A DNA stretch of 64,000 bases from Podocnemis expansa (Eukaryota; Chordata; Testudines; Podocnemididae): positions 9,731,857 to 9,795,856 of the forward strand of contig ML681981.1 of the NCBI GenBank assembly GCA_007922195.1, given 5' to 3'. The position numbers and the translations under genes were made by a program. Of this stretch, positions 1-11,653 are shown one piece after another. The notes beneath the pieces are model-generated. The model was given only the letters and a program-made list of their open reading frames with translations, made no database searches and was not told where the DNA came from. Positions within the stretch are counted from its first letter, which is position 1, and each line of letters starts with the position of its first letter.

Positions 1-522
1 TGCCCTCTGGAAATTATGGGGGTGAATTAACACTGTCAGCTTATGAATCAATTGAGCTGATCTCCACTGCTGCTCATTCGATCCTGCAGAATGCTGACAG
101 TGCCATCATCAGTGTAGATGCACTCTGAAACTGGGACACTCCCAGGAACTGGAATACCAGATGGGTCTGAGAGAAGAGGCCCTAAAGCCTGTCGGCATTG
201 AGTTAAAAAGCTTTTCTGCCCATGGAAGAGCATGCTTTGGACTTGGGCTGAGATCTGGCCTGGTAATATGTGGTACCAAAAGCAGGTCTCTGACCTATGC
301 TTAGAATAAAAGGTCAGAGAGAGGAGATGATCTCCCTGTTAGTGCTGGAACAGCAGCAAGTGCGTCTCTTTTCTTCTGCCCCAATTCTTTACATGCAACA
401 CATTTTAGGGAATGAAAAGGGATGGAGCAGCGCTGAATGGAAGTGGCAGCAAGATGAAAAGGGCAAGCAAGCTGCTTTTCCCCTTCCCATGCCTGTACTC
501 ATTTTGGGTCCTAGCACCCACA
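1..522. other. Intronic or intergenic sequence, no feature seen
   Basis: No splice-flanked coding segment or recognisable repeat was seen on either strand. Short ORFs here have no protein-like composition. Confidence 0.4.
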
Positions 523-668
523 GAACTTTGTGGCCAAGTTCCAAAGGTGCAGCCATGTTAGTCTAGGTCAGTAAAACAAACGAGTCCTGTGGCACTTAAA
601 TGCAATAAATACATTGCTAGTCTTTAAGTGCCACAAAACTGCTTGTTTGTTTTACTGAACTTTATGGG
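523..668. repeat. Inverted pair of Penelope-like element tail fragments
   Basis: The left arm (about 540-600) is the antisense of a tail repeated through this window, with cores 'ttagtct' and 'cctgtggcactt'. The right arm (about 601-660) carries the same tail in the opposite orientation ('gtctttaagtgccac', 'tttgttttactgaac'). Both arms have their 3' ends facing outward. An imperfect 11-bp direct repeat (gaacttt, then g or a, then tgg) flanks the unit at 523-533 and 658-668, which suggests a single integration. The tail is assigned to a PLE because in the long copy at 31550-33310 it follows a GIY-YIG coding remnant. Confidence 0.6.
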
Positions 669-3600
669 TTTCTTTTTCAGATGGCTGCTTTGCATACTAT
701 GTCTGCTTTGCACAGTCTTCTGTGCCAGCCTGAGCAAGACTGGATCATGTGATGAGGAGAAAGCCTGACCCCATTTAGCCCAGGATGGGAACTGCAGCCC
801 TTAAAGGCCCTGCCTTGATTTGGTCAGGGCAGGGATCCTAGAATCTGTGTAAGAAAGATAAAAGGCCTGAGAAAAGAAAGCTCTAACTAGACTTGGGATG
901 AAGTTCTGAGAGGCAGACAAACGGAAGGAGGAAGTGCTGCAACAGAAGTGAAGAAGATGGTGAGAGGGAGATGTGGTCACTTTTTTCTACATTTTGTGGC
1001 TCTCTGAAGAGGATTATGCCTCTTATTCAAGTGCGTTTATATTATCCCTAAGGCATTTACTTAACTCTCAGTGGTCCCTTCTCAGGGAGCTCATGTGGAC
1101 CTATGTTCTGTGATGCACAAGTAATTGTGAGCTAGTTGTATCTTGACCCCACTTCCTGCACAATGAAGTTCCATTGGCTTTGGTATCAATTTGTGCCTCC
1201 ATGCCTGTGACGGGTAAGGTTTGCTCTGAACGAAATATCTCAAATACAGATAGTTAAACTGCAGAGCAGATGTGATTTTTACATCAGACAATCTTTCCCC
1301 AACGTCACAGTACTTCTTACCTGCTCATGTTAAAGCTGAGTCTCATACTACAACAAATTGTTTTTACGTATTCGTCTGAAAAACCAAATGACAGCTGTGC
1401 TTGTTCTTTAAATAATAAATCTGTTATCTTTAAAATTAGTCATCACTTAGATGATCACTCATCTGTATATCTCCAGAGGCCAGGGATAGTGGGTTTTTGG
1501 TGAAGTATGGGTAGTTCTATAATTGAAATGAATATCAACCTCTGTTGCCACAGCAGTGAAGGACATTAAGTACAGTTGGCTAAACCCCTGGAGAGTCTCT
1601 GAGAAATTTGGGAGCACTGATTCATTATTTTCCTTTTAGGTTATGTAATGGGGAGAACTGAGAAACTCATGTTGTAAATTTACATTGAACATAAAACTCC
1701 CTCTTTGCACCTTCAGTAAACATATTAAAACATATCTATTGTCAACCATTTTTTTAATATGTGTTCCTTCTTAGTTTGGAAAGAAATTTCAAATCCTGTT
1801 ACTTTAACGAACACTGCAGATGAAATACAATCCTTATTTCTTCATAAGTAGTCAAAAATAAACATTTTTTAATCCAAGTTCTTAGAGGAGAAGTGGAAGA
1901 GTTCATGAACCAATCATTTTCTGCTTTTGGCATACCATATGGAACTTTTCTAACAGCTATTTATAAGGTCCTAATGTGTTTATTTTCACAATATATCTGA
2001 CATTGCTGAATGTGTTCATTTCATAGTAAAATAAACACTGAAGATTACAAACATAACCTTTTGTAAAGTTTTCTGAAGGCCCAAGTCTTAATTTAATACA
2101 TGTGATCTTTATATTGTCTCTGAAACACATGCCAACTTTTAAATATGGGATGTGGAAGGGAAGAGTACTTGATCTAAATTACGAAATCAGTTGTCGCCAA
2201 GTTTACATTGTTACATTTGAGCCATTTGGCACATGTAATAAATGGGACTGGATTAAAAAACTGGTAACTCAATACTTCTGTTGGGTAGGGAGGTGAAGGG
2301 CTGCACCGTATTCTAAGCACTGTGAGACTTATTTTAATATATGAACTTAAAGCAGTTGGATCCTTATTTAAATTTAGTTAGCTTAATTCTGTCATTTACT
2401 TTCACTAGTTAAATACAATTTAAACTAGGTTTAAACTATTTTTAATGTAACTACATGAGGGATTTGCATTAGAATTAGAAAGTAATATAGAAATGCCCTA
2501 AACAAGACCATACTGCACCAGCACTTGTAGCAATATCTTGTGTCTAATAGTTGCCAGTACCTGAGGTAAAATCCTGGCTCCACTGAATTCAGTGGACCTG
2601 AGATTTTACACCAGATGTTTCAGATGAAAATATAAAATCCTGTTAATGGATCATTATTGAATAACTAGTCACAAAGGGAAACTTTTTCCTACCCCTCTGT
2701 GATTTAGCAGTTTTGTTCTTTGTATACATTTTTAAAAATCCTTTCTAATGAAACTATAGATATTGTCATATCCATATGAATTCATATTTTTTTAAATCCT
2801 ACTAGTGTTTGACCACAGTGATACTTTATGGTAATGAGATTACAGGTTAATTAATTATGCATTGAATTAAAAATAGAGGTGCTATTCTGTCAGTGCCTTA
2901 AATATATTCCTTGTCGAATTTCATTGGAACCCTTCCACCCAGCTTGTTCTTGTAGTATTAGAATGTTTAATTAAATTAAATTTATTTGTTCTCTCAACAA
3001 TCTTAAATCTTTTCAATCTTTTTATGAGTGTCTTTCCATACTTCTGCCAAACCTTAATTAAAAAAAAAGTTAACTGGTTATTTTTTTAGATAACTTATAT
3101 GTAACTTTCATTAAATCTCTAAAATCTAATACGTGTTTGGGAAATGGTACTGAGTGTCCAGTGGGAGATACACTGTTTTTATATAAATTAGCATTGTTAC
3201 AACTTATCATTTATTTTCAAAAGGACTTGAATTGTTTCCATAGACTGTGCTGCATAGCATGCTTTGTTTTCAGATGGAAACCTGCAGGATCTCGAATAAT
3301 TAAAAACAAGTTGCCATTCTAATTGTTGAAATGTTGGTGCTTTGGGGATGGTTTGGGAACTGCTCCAAGGGATATGGGTGAGAGGGTAGACTCTGGAAAG
3401 CAGATTGTTTTCAGGGAGATGTCCTTTTGCTTGGTGATTTTATATGTAAAAGAAGAAAGGGATCATTGAAATCAAAATCCATTAGAAAAAATACTTTGTA
3501 TTTTTGGAAACAGAATTTTAAGTTGAGGGGAAAACAGACCAGATGAACCAAGAATCTTGGTACACTGTACAATAGCTATCTGTTTTCTGGGTTGCACTGT

Positions 3601-5557
3601 GAATATTTATATATACTAGGAACATCAAGATGTGCCAGGTTATTTTTTCTCTCATGACACAGACCTTTTGCTACTGAAAAAGTTGTGAAATTCTAATCCT
3701 TTCTTCAATAATTAGTGAGTTGTTGTGATTTTATGAACATTTTGTCCAGTGGAAGTCATCTAAACAACAGCTGATTGTCAGAAGAGAAAAAGGTTAGAAT
3801 GACAAACGTGTTCATTGCATTCTATATTCCTCTGAAAGTAATAGTCTTTACTGGCAAGAGCTTATATTGTGGTAGCCTGTAAATCTTGTATGGCTCCTTA
3901 AACATATGTCTCATAAATATGTTTCCTAAATAAGGATATGCAAACTTGCTGGGAAGGAAATCTTTGAGTGGGATCAGTAATGTACAGTTTGTGTATGAGC
4001 AAATGCTCACAGGCCCCAACATTTGCTGCTTTAAAATGGTCTTTCCATCTCTGGCCTCCAAACAAGAATAGTTTAGATCATTTACATTTTTAAGCAAATC
4101 TTGTTTTAAGTGAAGTTTAGTTTCAAGTGCTACTTTGTGCTAGAGTCTTTTAAAACTGTTGATTGCAGCATCGGTAACCCAAACATTTCTTAGATTTCAA
4201 GGATGAAATCGTAGCTAAAAAAGTGCCTGTTGAGGTTTAGGGGGTCAAGATTTTATCCAAACTCTTTGGGGGTAGGGACCATATCTGTGTCTATGGCTCC
4301 AGTGCTGTAAATAACTGCATGCAAGTGAATCCCTGCAGCTTTGCTAGTTTGGGGTTCTACAGTTGTATGGAGCCTATCTTGGTGCAGCTACATTCTTGAT
4401 TTTAACCTCCTGGCACTTGCATAATACAAATATTAAATATTTTAATATGAAGGGTTTTTTGGTAACAAGTTAACTAAAAATATACTTTGAAAATATCCAC
4501 TGAAATTACTCCACTGTATACGAGCCTCTTATCATTGTCTGAGCTTTTTAACTTAAACATTAATAGCCAGACTTCTCAGTGTACTGTCGTGAAGTTGAGT
4601 ACGTCTGTGACAGATCAGACGCATTAAAAATGTCTCAGGTTATAAGAGCCAAAGGGATACTCCTTCCACCGAAGCCCAACTTTCAGAGTATCAAACAATG
4701 ACAACTTACAATTTTAGCAACAGTTTTAGCAGTAATCACCCTGGTCCAGCTCCCGAAAGAAGCTCCTACAGTGAAGCTGTATCTAAATAAATTACAAAAA
4801 ATACTGGACATGGAATGAATTGTAGCTAGAATTGAATCATGTTAGGCATGTTGCCCACAAACCATTTAGACTCAATGCTGAAACTGTTTAAGAAAAAGAA
4901 AAAAGAAGAAGAAGAATTGAATCTCACCCATTCCACAATCCATTAATATATGGAAATTGTATTTCATATTCTAAATAGGTAATCTTGCTGCATACCAAAA
5001 CACTTACAGCCAGTGTATCAACTAATGCTTTAAATTTGTAATAGGAAAAACTGTTGTTTCAAATATGCTTCTCAGATCTCTTACTAATACATTACAGAGG
5101 TTCCAGATACATATATTATCTGAATACTGTTATTTTGTGTATGATGTGAATCTGGCCTTCTGTCCACATTGAGAAATTTGCAGAACTGGCCCCTTTTAAT
5201 TCCAAAGAACCAAAATCCAAATCCAAAAATCACTTTTTATACCATCAGTTAAGATAGCTAAGTAACAACAATTTAAAAAAATTAAAGCACTTAAAAACAG
5301 GAAAATGAATAAGTAAAGACAACACAAATCTTATATTGTTAACATAATAAACATATCTATTATTTTCATCACAGTAAACAGTGAAGTAGTATTCTAATTT
5401 ATGAGTTTTGTTTGGGTTTTAAAATGTGTTTTTTATTTTTGTCTTTGGTATCCAACTTATTTAAAGGCATACTGTAATATGATAAATGTCTAGTTAATAT
5501 ATTTGTAAGTTGACATGTTTTGGTAAATACTTATTTTAAATTGCTTGAGAACAATGC
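669..5557. other. AT-rich intronic or intergenic sequence, no gene seen
   Basis: No LRR exon or other coding exon with flanking splice sites was recognised on either strand. A short stretch near 4255-4330 ('ctctttgggggtagggacc') resembles the 3' tail of an old LINE but is too short to assign. Confidence 0.4.
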
Positions 5558-5577
5558 TATATATATATATATATATA
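5558..5577. repeat. (TA)n microsatellite
   Basis: Ten uninterrupted TA units. Confidence 0.95.
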
Positions 5578-5651
5578 GTTTAGTAGGAAAAGCTTAGGTT
5601 GTACAAATGACGTATTAGGTAATAGGCTGTCAGGTGAACAACCTTGATTCC

Positions 5652-5684
5652 TTTTTTTATTTTATTTTATTTTATTTTATTTTG
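5652..5684. repeat. (TTTTA)n microsatellite
   Basis: A T run followed by repeated 5-bp TTTTA units. Confidence 0.9.
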
Positions 5685-7974
5685 GCTATTGGAATTCCTC
5701 AGTTTTTCCTTCTTTTGCCACAGATTATAAACTTTCGTCAAATGGCAAGACTTTCTTCCTCTCTCCTGAGAGAGGAAGAAACAGAGAGAGGCGTATAAGT
5801 TCATTTTGTTTCATGCAGTACTTAGGCACTGAGTCTCCGAATCTAACTAAAGTCCTTATGTGCTGTCTAATATGCTAATGTCATAACATCTGTTCCTCAG
5901 TTTCCCTGTGGAGAATGGACCTGTGCACGTTTCCATTAGAAAAAGGGCATGTTAGTGGGGTATGTAGGGGAAAGAATCACTTTATCAGACTCTGGAAATT
6001 GTTTTCCCAGTTGAAAATAGGTCAGTGAATAAAATATTCATCACTAGTATGCTGTTTTTCCCTTTTAGATTAATTGACAAGAGGATTATGCTAACTTTCA
6101 AACAATGGCAACATTTTTCCTTTCTGTTTCTATGTGTTGTAATGCATTTCCTTAGATTAAAAACATGATAATTTCTATACTGTATTTGAATTATGCATAA
6201 TTCTTGTAATTGGCATTTGGAAGGAAATGGCCATTATTTTCTTGATGTGAAAAATATTATACATTGATGGATGAGCATGTAATCTGTGTGAAAAATGTTT
6301 AGTTAATTCATTAACACTAGGTTGTTTGTCTTTTGGATCAATGACCTTTTGATGGCAACAGAGATTTTACTGTGATAGTTTTTAATATTCCTCTTTTCCC
6401 ATTCGTATAAGGAGCAACAGTTTTAAAGCAGCCACTGTTTCACTTTGATATGAATAGATAAATTGTCAAAGCTGCCAACAAGAGCGCTTCCATATTACAG
6501 GACTGTGTTGTAGGCAACACTACATGCAGTGTTCTTGCTAGTAAACACAAACTGTGCAGATTTAGTAGCACTGCTCAGTTCTCATCCTTCAGTTGAATTT
6601 AATGAGCTGTAACGCTGTGCTGAGATGTGGGAGAATGGGGTTAGTATGTGCCGAGTGAGAGCCAGATATGGCAGGACATTGTTTCTGAGCTGCCCTTTCC
6701 CACCACTTATCAGCAGAGGGGAGGGGCGGAGGGTAGAATATATGCTTAAAACGTATTGTACAGCTGGAAAATGCCATCCTCAGCAACTAACCCTTTCTAT
6801 AACAGCCTATGAGATGTGTGAAGCTGAATATAAAGTTGGTTTGATTTATTCTATTTGAATTTAGTTATGCTTGGGGATATAACTAGAATTTCTCTGACAA
6901 AGTGAATTCTGTATTTTTGAAGTGGGATCCATGACTTTTCTGATGGATTTGGGATACCACATGGTGCCATTATTGTTTAGAGTCTAAATTGCAATCCCTA
7001 GTAATATTCCTTTGTTCCACAGACTGTTGGGGAGCAGGGTCACAGTGATTCTACTCTACTGTGGGAGGAGTGGCTGGCAGCACCACAGCTATAGTTATTC
7101 TTTACTGGTTAATTTGAGCATAAAGTTGTGCCTTAGACTCAGCCTACTTCTTGTTGTCAGAACCGGGTTTTTAGCATTTTATGGATTTAAACATATCTCA
7201 ACCATACCAAACTGAAAACAACCAATCTTGGACTTTAACCAGATGGAATGATGCCAAAATCTCATCTGTGGCCTGTGTTGGGTAAAGAAGTCTCTAGTGT
7301 TTTCTTGTTATTTTTTCCTACACAATATGTTTTTTTTTTTTTTTTGAGGTGGTTGTGGTCCCAGAACTTGGTTCCTGGTTCTTATACAATCCTGGTTATC
7401 TAAATGAAAGTATTTTCATTTAAAGTATTGAATGTACATTGAAAGTATTTTCTGTGTCACTCAGGGTGCGTTGATTAAAGGTAAGTTGAGTTCGTTCTAC
7501 ATTTTGTCTGGCTTCAGTTAGAATTCAGCATCTAAAATGTTGACATGAGCAAGATAGCTCAGGGTGGCTTAAGTCACAAACTTCTCTTATGAAACTGCCA
7601 AAATAAATCTAGTTGATTTCCTAGTTCTGAACATTGGCTAAATGAAAATTGTCTACAAAAATGGATGCAGTATCTAAAAAGATAACGTATACATCAGTTT
7701 TTGAGCTCTCTGGGAACAATGTCATCCCTGAAACTGTATATGCTAGGACCTTTGTCAGGTGGGTCAGAAGAAAACTTCTATTTGGGGCTCCCTCTGCAAC
7801 TGGTGGGGGAGGAGAGAGGAAGAAGTTTACAAGGAAGAACAGGAAGTGACTGGATCAGGTGGTGTGTCAATACTCTTTTATGTGACTGGAAGAAGGGAAG
7901 GGGTAATTTGTACTTTGGGCAGTTCTGAAGAAGCCCTCTCACTGTGATTGGGCTAGCAATACCCACCCTCCCTC
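5685..7974. other. AT-rich sequence, no gene seen
   Basis: There is a T16 run at 7330-7345. ORFs at 6589-6858 overlap on opposite strands and show no known domain, so I treat them as chance. Confidence 0.4.
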
Positions 7975-8170
7975 CTGTAGAATCAGTCTAGTACTGGGTC
8001 TTTCATGATCCATTGTGGGCATTACTCTAGCTGACTTTGTCCTTGGGATCTGGGAAGGAGTTTTTACCTCAATGCCAGACTGATGTAGGCAGGGTGGCGT
8101 TTTTCTTCTTCACCACAACAGATCAGGATCCCAGTGGGGTAGACAAGTAGGTAAGGTTAAAATGTCACAA
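7975..8170. repeat. Candidate old interspersed repeat, family uncertain
   Basis: The segment around 'gggatctgggaaggag' and the following 'gcagggtggcg...cttcttcacc' resembles a phrase I know from dispersed sauropsid repeats. No second copy in this window confirms it. Confidence 0.3.
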
Positions 8171-8590
8171 CTTAGTAACTAAAAAATATGGCTGATGGCC
8201 TGTGCAAGGACTTGTTGTAGAAGATATATGGTTATCAGATAAAATGGACTTGACTATCGGGATTTAGAGGAAAGCATCTTGTAATGAAGTTGGGAAAAGG
8301 GGTTTTTAGGCTCTTAACATCTGGTACAGTGGGGAGTCAGCCTCTGCCTCCTGTTCCAGTTTTCTTAAATGGGAGAGGGCAAAGGGGTCTCAGTTCCAGC
8401 CTTCCATTGCTAGGTTAAGAATTGGGATGGACAGCAGTAGCTCTCTCAAATAAGTAGAAGCAGTTTTGGGAAATCATGAGGATCTGTGCTATAAAATACA
8501 ATGCCATGTGATCCCAGACAGTTTAAGTGAATTAAGTTGTAGCCTACTTAAATCACATACATTACCTCCTGTGTTTTTCTGGAATGTCTA

Positions 8591-8706
8591 GGTGATTATG
8601 ATCTTGATCAGATGAGTTATTTTCAGAACGTATAAGGTTATCTGTATATACTGTGTAGTCCCCAAGAGAAATGATGAGATCTAAGATCATCTTTAGAGGA
8701 GAATCA
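8591..8706 (-). repeat. Arm 1 of a long dispersed inverted repeat
   Basis: Read on the minus strand, this matches 10214-10330 over about 117 bp with roughly nine in ten bases identical. Shared blocks include 'tctcatcatttctcttgggg' and 'tatatacagataacctt'. The arms are about 1.5 kb apart. No terminal motifs identify a transposon family. Confidence 0.85.
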
Positions 8707-9211
8707 GTGACCTTCTCCAAGATATATCCTGTTCACATTAGGCCATCTATTACATAAAGCCAAAAAGACATATTTGGAGAAAGAAGCAAAGGTCAGATTC
8801 TTCCACTTCTTTGTATTCACAAATAATTACAGAGCATTGCTTTTAATGCACAGTTATTTAAATATTGAATCAGCATGAAGCATGGTTGTCAACTGATTCT
8901 CAGTAGTGGAAGCCAATGAAGTTATTAAATAGTTTAACAAAATGCTGCTTTTTACAAAGGGCAAAATGCTAGCTTTAAATAACATTTTCCCTTAAAAAAT
9001 GTTCTAGAACAGGCAATATTTTTATGTTTTGAATAAAAAGGACAGAAGATGAAGGTCATCTTTCCACCAAATGAGTTCACTGCTTCAGAATGTTTTTCTG
9101 AAAGTTCATCTGCAGAAACTTTTAAAGTTTTTATGAAGTCCAGTGTACATTAAAATGTTTAGTAAATGAGACATTACTCCCTAATTTCTTTCTCAGACAC
9201 TGTTCTGACTG

Positions 9212-9335
9212 TTAGAATTACAGAAGATTAGGATTGGAAGGAATCCCAGGAGGTCATGTAGACCAACTCACTGCTCAAAGCTGGACTAACCCCAGCTAAG
9301 TTATTCCAGCCTGGACTTGGTCACACAGTTTGACA
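9212..9335 (-). repeat. CR1-type LINE 3' fragment, antisense
   Basis: The string 'gattaggattggaaggaatc' followed by 'caggaggtcatgtagaccaa' and 'ctgctcaaagctgga' is the reverse complement of the conserved end of CR1 retroposons, which are abundant in turtles, crocodilians and birds. It is a short, diverged, 5'-truncated copy. Confidence 0.7.
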
Positions 9336-10121
9336 CTATGGAGGGGGAGGGGAAGAAAAAAGAAAGAAGGATAAAGTGCATGCCCCAAATCTTATGCTAA
9401 TATAAACCTCTCATTTACTTCTATTTGAAAAATATGGTTGGGGGTGGGTGGGTTGTTTGGTAGGTTTTATGAATGGAGGCAGGAGACACTTTGGACATAA
9501 ATTGGTTTCACCCAGTCAGTCCTTTGCTAACTATTACAGACAGCATGTGGCAAACTCAAATGAAGTAGCTAGAAGATTTCTCTAATCATAATGACTTAAT
9601 TATTTGGCTGTACTTATGTTGTATTATCATCCTGTAAGTCTACTTATGTCTCTTAGGTAGCCAGCAGACCTTTGTTTTTGAACATATGCATTTCAATATA
9701 TGGTAGTATAGTATCTTAAGTGCTTCAGAGTAGAGTAGACTTTAATCCTTTAATTGTTTTGTTAATCTAGGTGTATGGGTGGGAGGAAAAAAGTGGTTGT
9801 GTTTGAGGTGTGCTTTCATGAAACAGTTTGATTAATTTGTTTAAAAGTCTGGAAGTATTAAAAGGAAGGCTCAAAATTCTGCTTAATTTCTTTGGTCTAA
9901 AATTGTTTGGCTTTGGACATTGATGAATAGATAAAACCAGAAGTGGATTTATGATGCTTAACAAGAAAAGCCTATCGTAAGGTTTTGGGGTGTTGGGATT
10001 ATTTTTTGGATATTTAAACTATTCATTGACATAGCTGTTCTTTAAAATAGAAAAAAGAGCATAGCATATGGTACTGTTGACTGAATTTTTTTTGAAGGTG
10101 TACCAATGATGCATGAAGACA

Positions 10122-10427
10122 AGATATGCAATACATGATAGAAAATATCAGCTAAACTTGAAATTCAGTGGCAATCCATGCAATCAAAGGGAAATAAATT
10201 ATTCAGTTGATGTTGATTCTCTTCTAAAGTTGTTCTTAGATCTCATCATTTCTCTTGGGGACTACATGATATATACAGATAACCTTGTAAGTTCTGAAAA
10301 TAACTTATCTGATCAAGATCACAATCATCTATCTATGCCAGATATACAATACATGATAGAAGCTGAACTTGAAATTCAACGGTGATCCATTTAATCAAAG
10401 GGAAATAAATTATTCACTTGCTGTTGA
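10122..10427 (+). repeat. Direct repeat pair flanking arm 2 of the inverted repeat
   Basis: Copies at about 10122-10217 and 10340-10427 share 'caatacatgataga', 'cttgaaattca' and 'aatcaaagggaaataaatta'. They bracket 10214-10330, the partner of the inverted arm at 8591-8706. An ORF spanning 10113-10385 arises from this structure and has no recognisable domain. Confidence 0.8.
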
Positions 10428-10815
10428 AGCAATGGGTAGAGAAAAGTTTGACCTCTGTTGGTCAAGGTGGATGGAGAGGGAGGATTTGATTCTTGTTTAC
10501 ATATCAGATAGCAATAAGCAGTGGTAAAAGGCTAAAATTCATGATTTGGATTATAATGTTAATAAGAATTTTACAGTGTCATATATAATTTCATTATATG
10601 GCTTTGGCATAAATCTTATTGGTTTGGTTGAAAACTATACCATTTCTTGGGAGTAGGGGGAGGAGCAATTAAACTGTCAGTGGGATTTTCCCAAAAGGAA
10701 ACTCTTCATAGTAAACTTGGAATTAAATAACATTTTCTTTGGTGGAGGTGCTGGCATGCTATGTGATAACAAGAATTACATATGCAAAATAAGTACAATA
10801 TTAGTTCATCTATAC

Positions 10816-11645
10816 CAGGGGTGGCCAAACTTATCGAACTCAAGAGCCACACAAGTTGATTATTAAACCTTTGAGAGCCACACTGAGGCATATAGCCATA
10901 TACTTTTACCTACTCCAAAATTACTAAGTTTAAAATTTATTGCACACTTTAATTTTATCATAAAAAGAGGGCAAATATTGATCCTATTAATGTCAGATTC
11001 TAATAATTACTTAAGGTTCCCATGAAAACTAAGCCTATACAGTAAAAACTTAGCTGTCACTTGATGTAGAAGACTGCAGGCTAGTGGCGAGTTTTTTATA
11101 ATCTGGGCAGTAATTTGTCAATGCAGTATGTAAAAGCTCTCTCAGGTACTGATCTGTAATTATTGTGCACTGTTTCAATTTCACAAATTTCATTGTGGAA
11201 TACAATGCTTCACAGCAGTAGGTTGTGCCAAAAATCAAAAGTAATCTACAGCTGACTTTCCTCAGTTGAGGATATTTAGTTTCAGGTACTAGTTTCCAGA
11301 ATTCAGTTTCGGACTGGGAGGTTTTGCGCATCATCTTTAAACCAGAATCCGCTTGCATGTTTTAAACAATCTATTTTCTTCTTCATATTTTTGTTTCTTA
11401 TTATTCAACATCATGTCTGGAAGGACTTGTAAAACACAATTTTATTTTAACAATGAGTAAACTTCATAAGGGCCTATGAGAAAATCTAAACATGCCGTGC
11501 TTTTCCCTGCCGTCGTGACCATGCCGCAGATGTTTGCACTTGGGAAATCAATTTGAGAAATCGATTTGCTGATGTTCTTCTGCGAGCTGCAATTTTTCAT
11601 TTAAGAGCCGCATGTGGCTCCTGAGCTGCAGTTTGGTCATACCTG
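10816..11645 (-). mobile_element. hAT DNA transposon remnant with perfect 8-bp TSD
   Basis: The 830-bp element starts 'caggggtggccaaact' and ends 'agtttggtcatacctg', an imperfect terminal inverted repeat. It is flanked on both sides by 'atctatac' (10808-10815 and 11646-11653). The 8-bp TSD, CAG-type ends and an internal transposase C-terminus (11050-11358) place it in hAT. It is internally deleted, since most of the transposase is absent. A related deleted copy lies at 27796-28681 and a third relative at 32681-33194. Confidence 0.92.
11050..11358 (-). pseudogene. hAT transposase C-terminal (hATC dimerisation) fragment
   Basis: A 102-residue open frame on the minus strand carries the hallmark hATC pattern: a tryptophan near the start (FWKLVPE), YPQLRKV, then a hydrophobic LLLIFGTTY leading to CCEALYSTMK, then ITDQYLRELL and a Pro-Asp-Tyr before the stop. 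In intact hAT transposases this region packs against the RNase H-like catalytic core and mediates dimerisation. Here the zinc-finger and catalytic parts are missing, so the fragment cannot encode an active enzyme, even though this piece lacks internal stops. The type resembles vertebrate Charlie, ZBED5 or SCAND3-like transposases (from memory). Open reading over 100 codons suggests either a not-very-old insertion or chance survival. Confidence 0.88.
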
Positions 11646-11653
11646 ATCTATAC

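Noticed and set aside
540..662. tRNA-derived SINE as the origin of the dispersed 'cctgtggcactt...aaagactaac' repeat
   Set aside because: It looked SINE-like at first. The copy at 31550-33310 is continuous with a GIY-YIG coding remnant, so a Penelope-like 3' tail explains it better. No convincing A and B boxes were seen.
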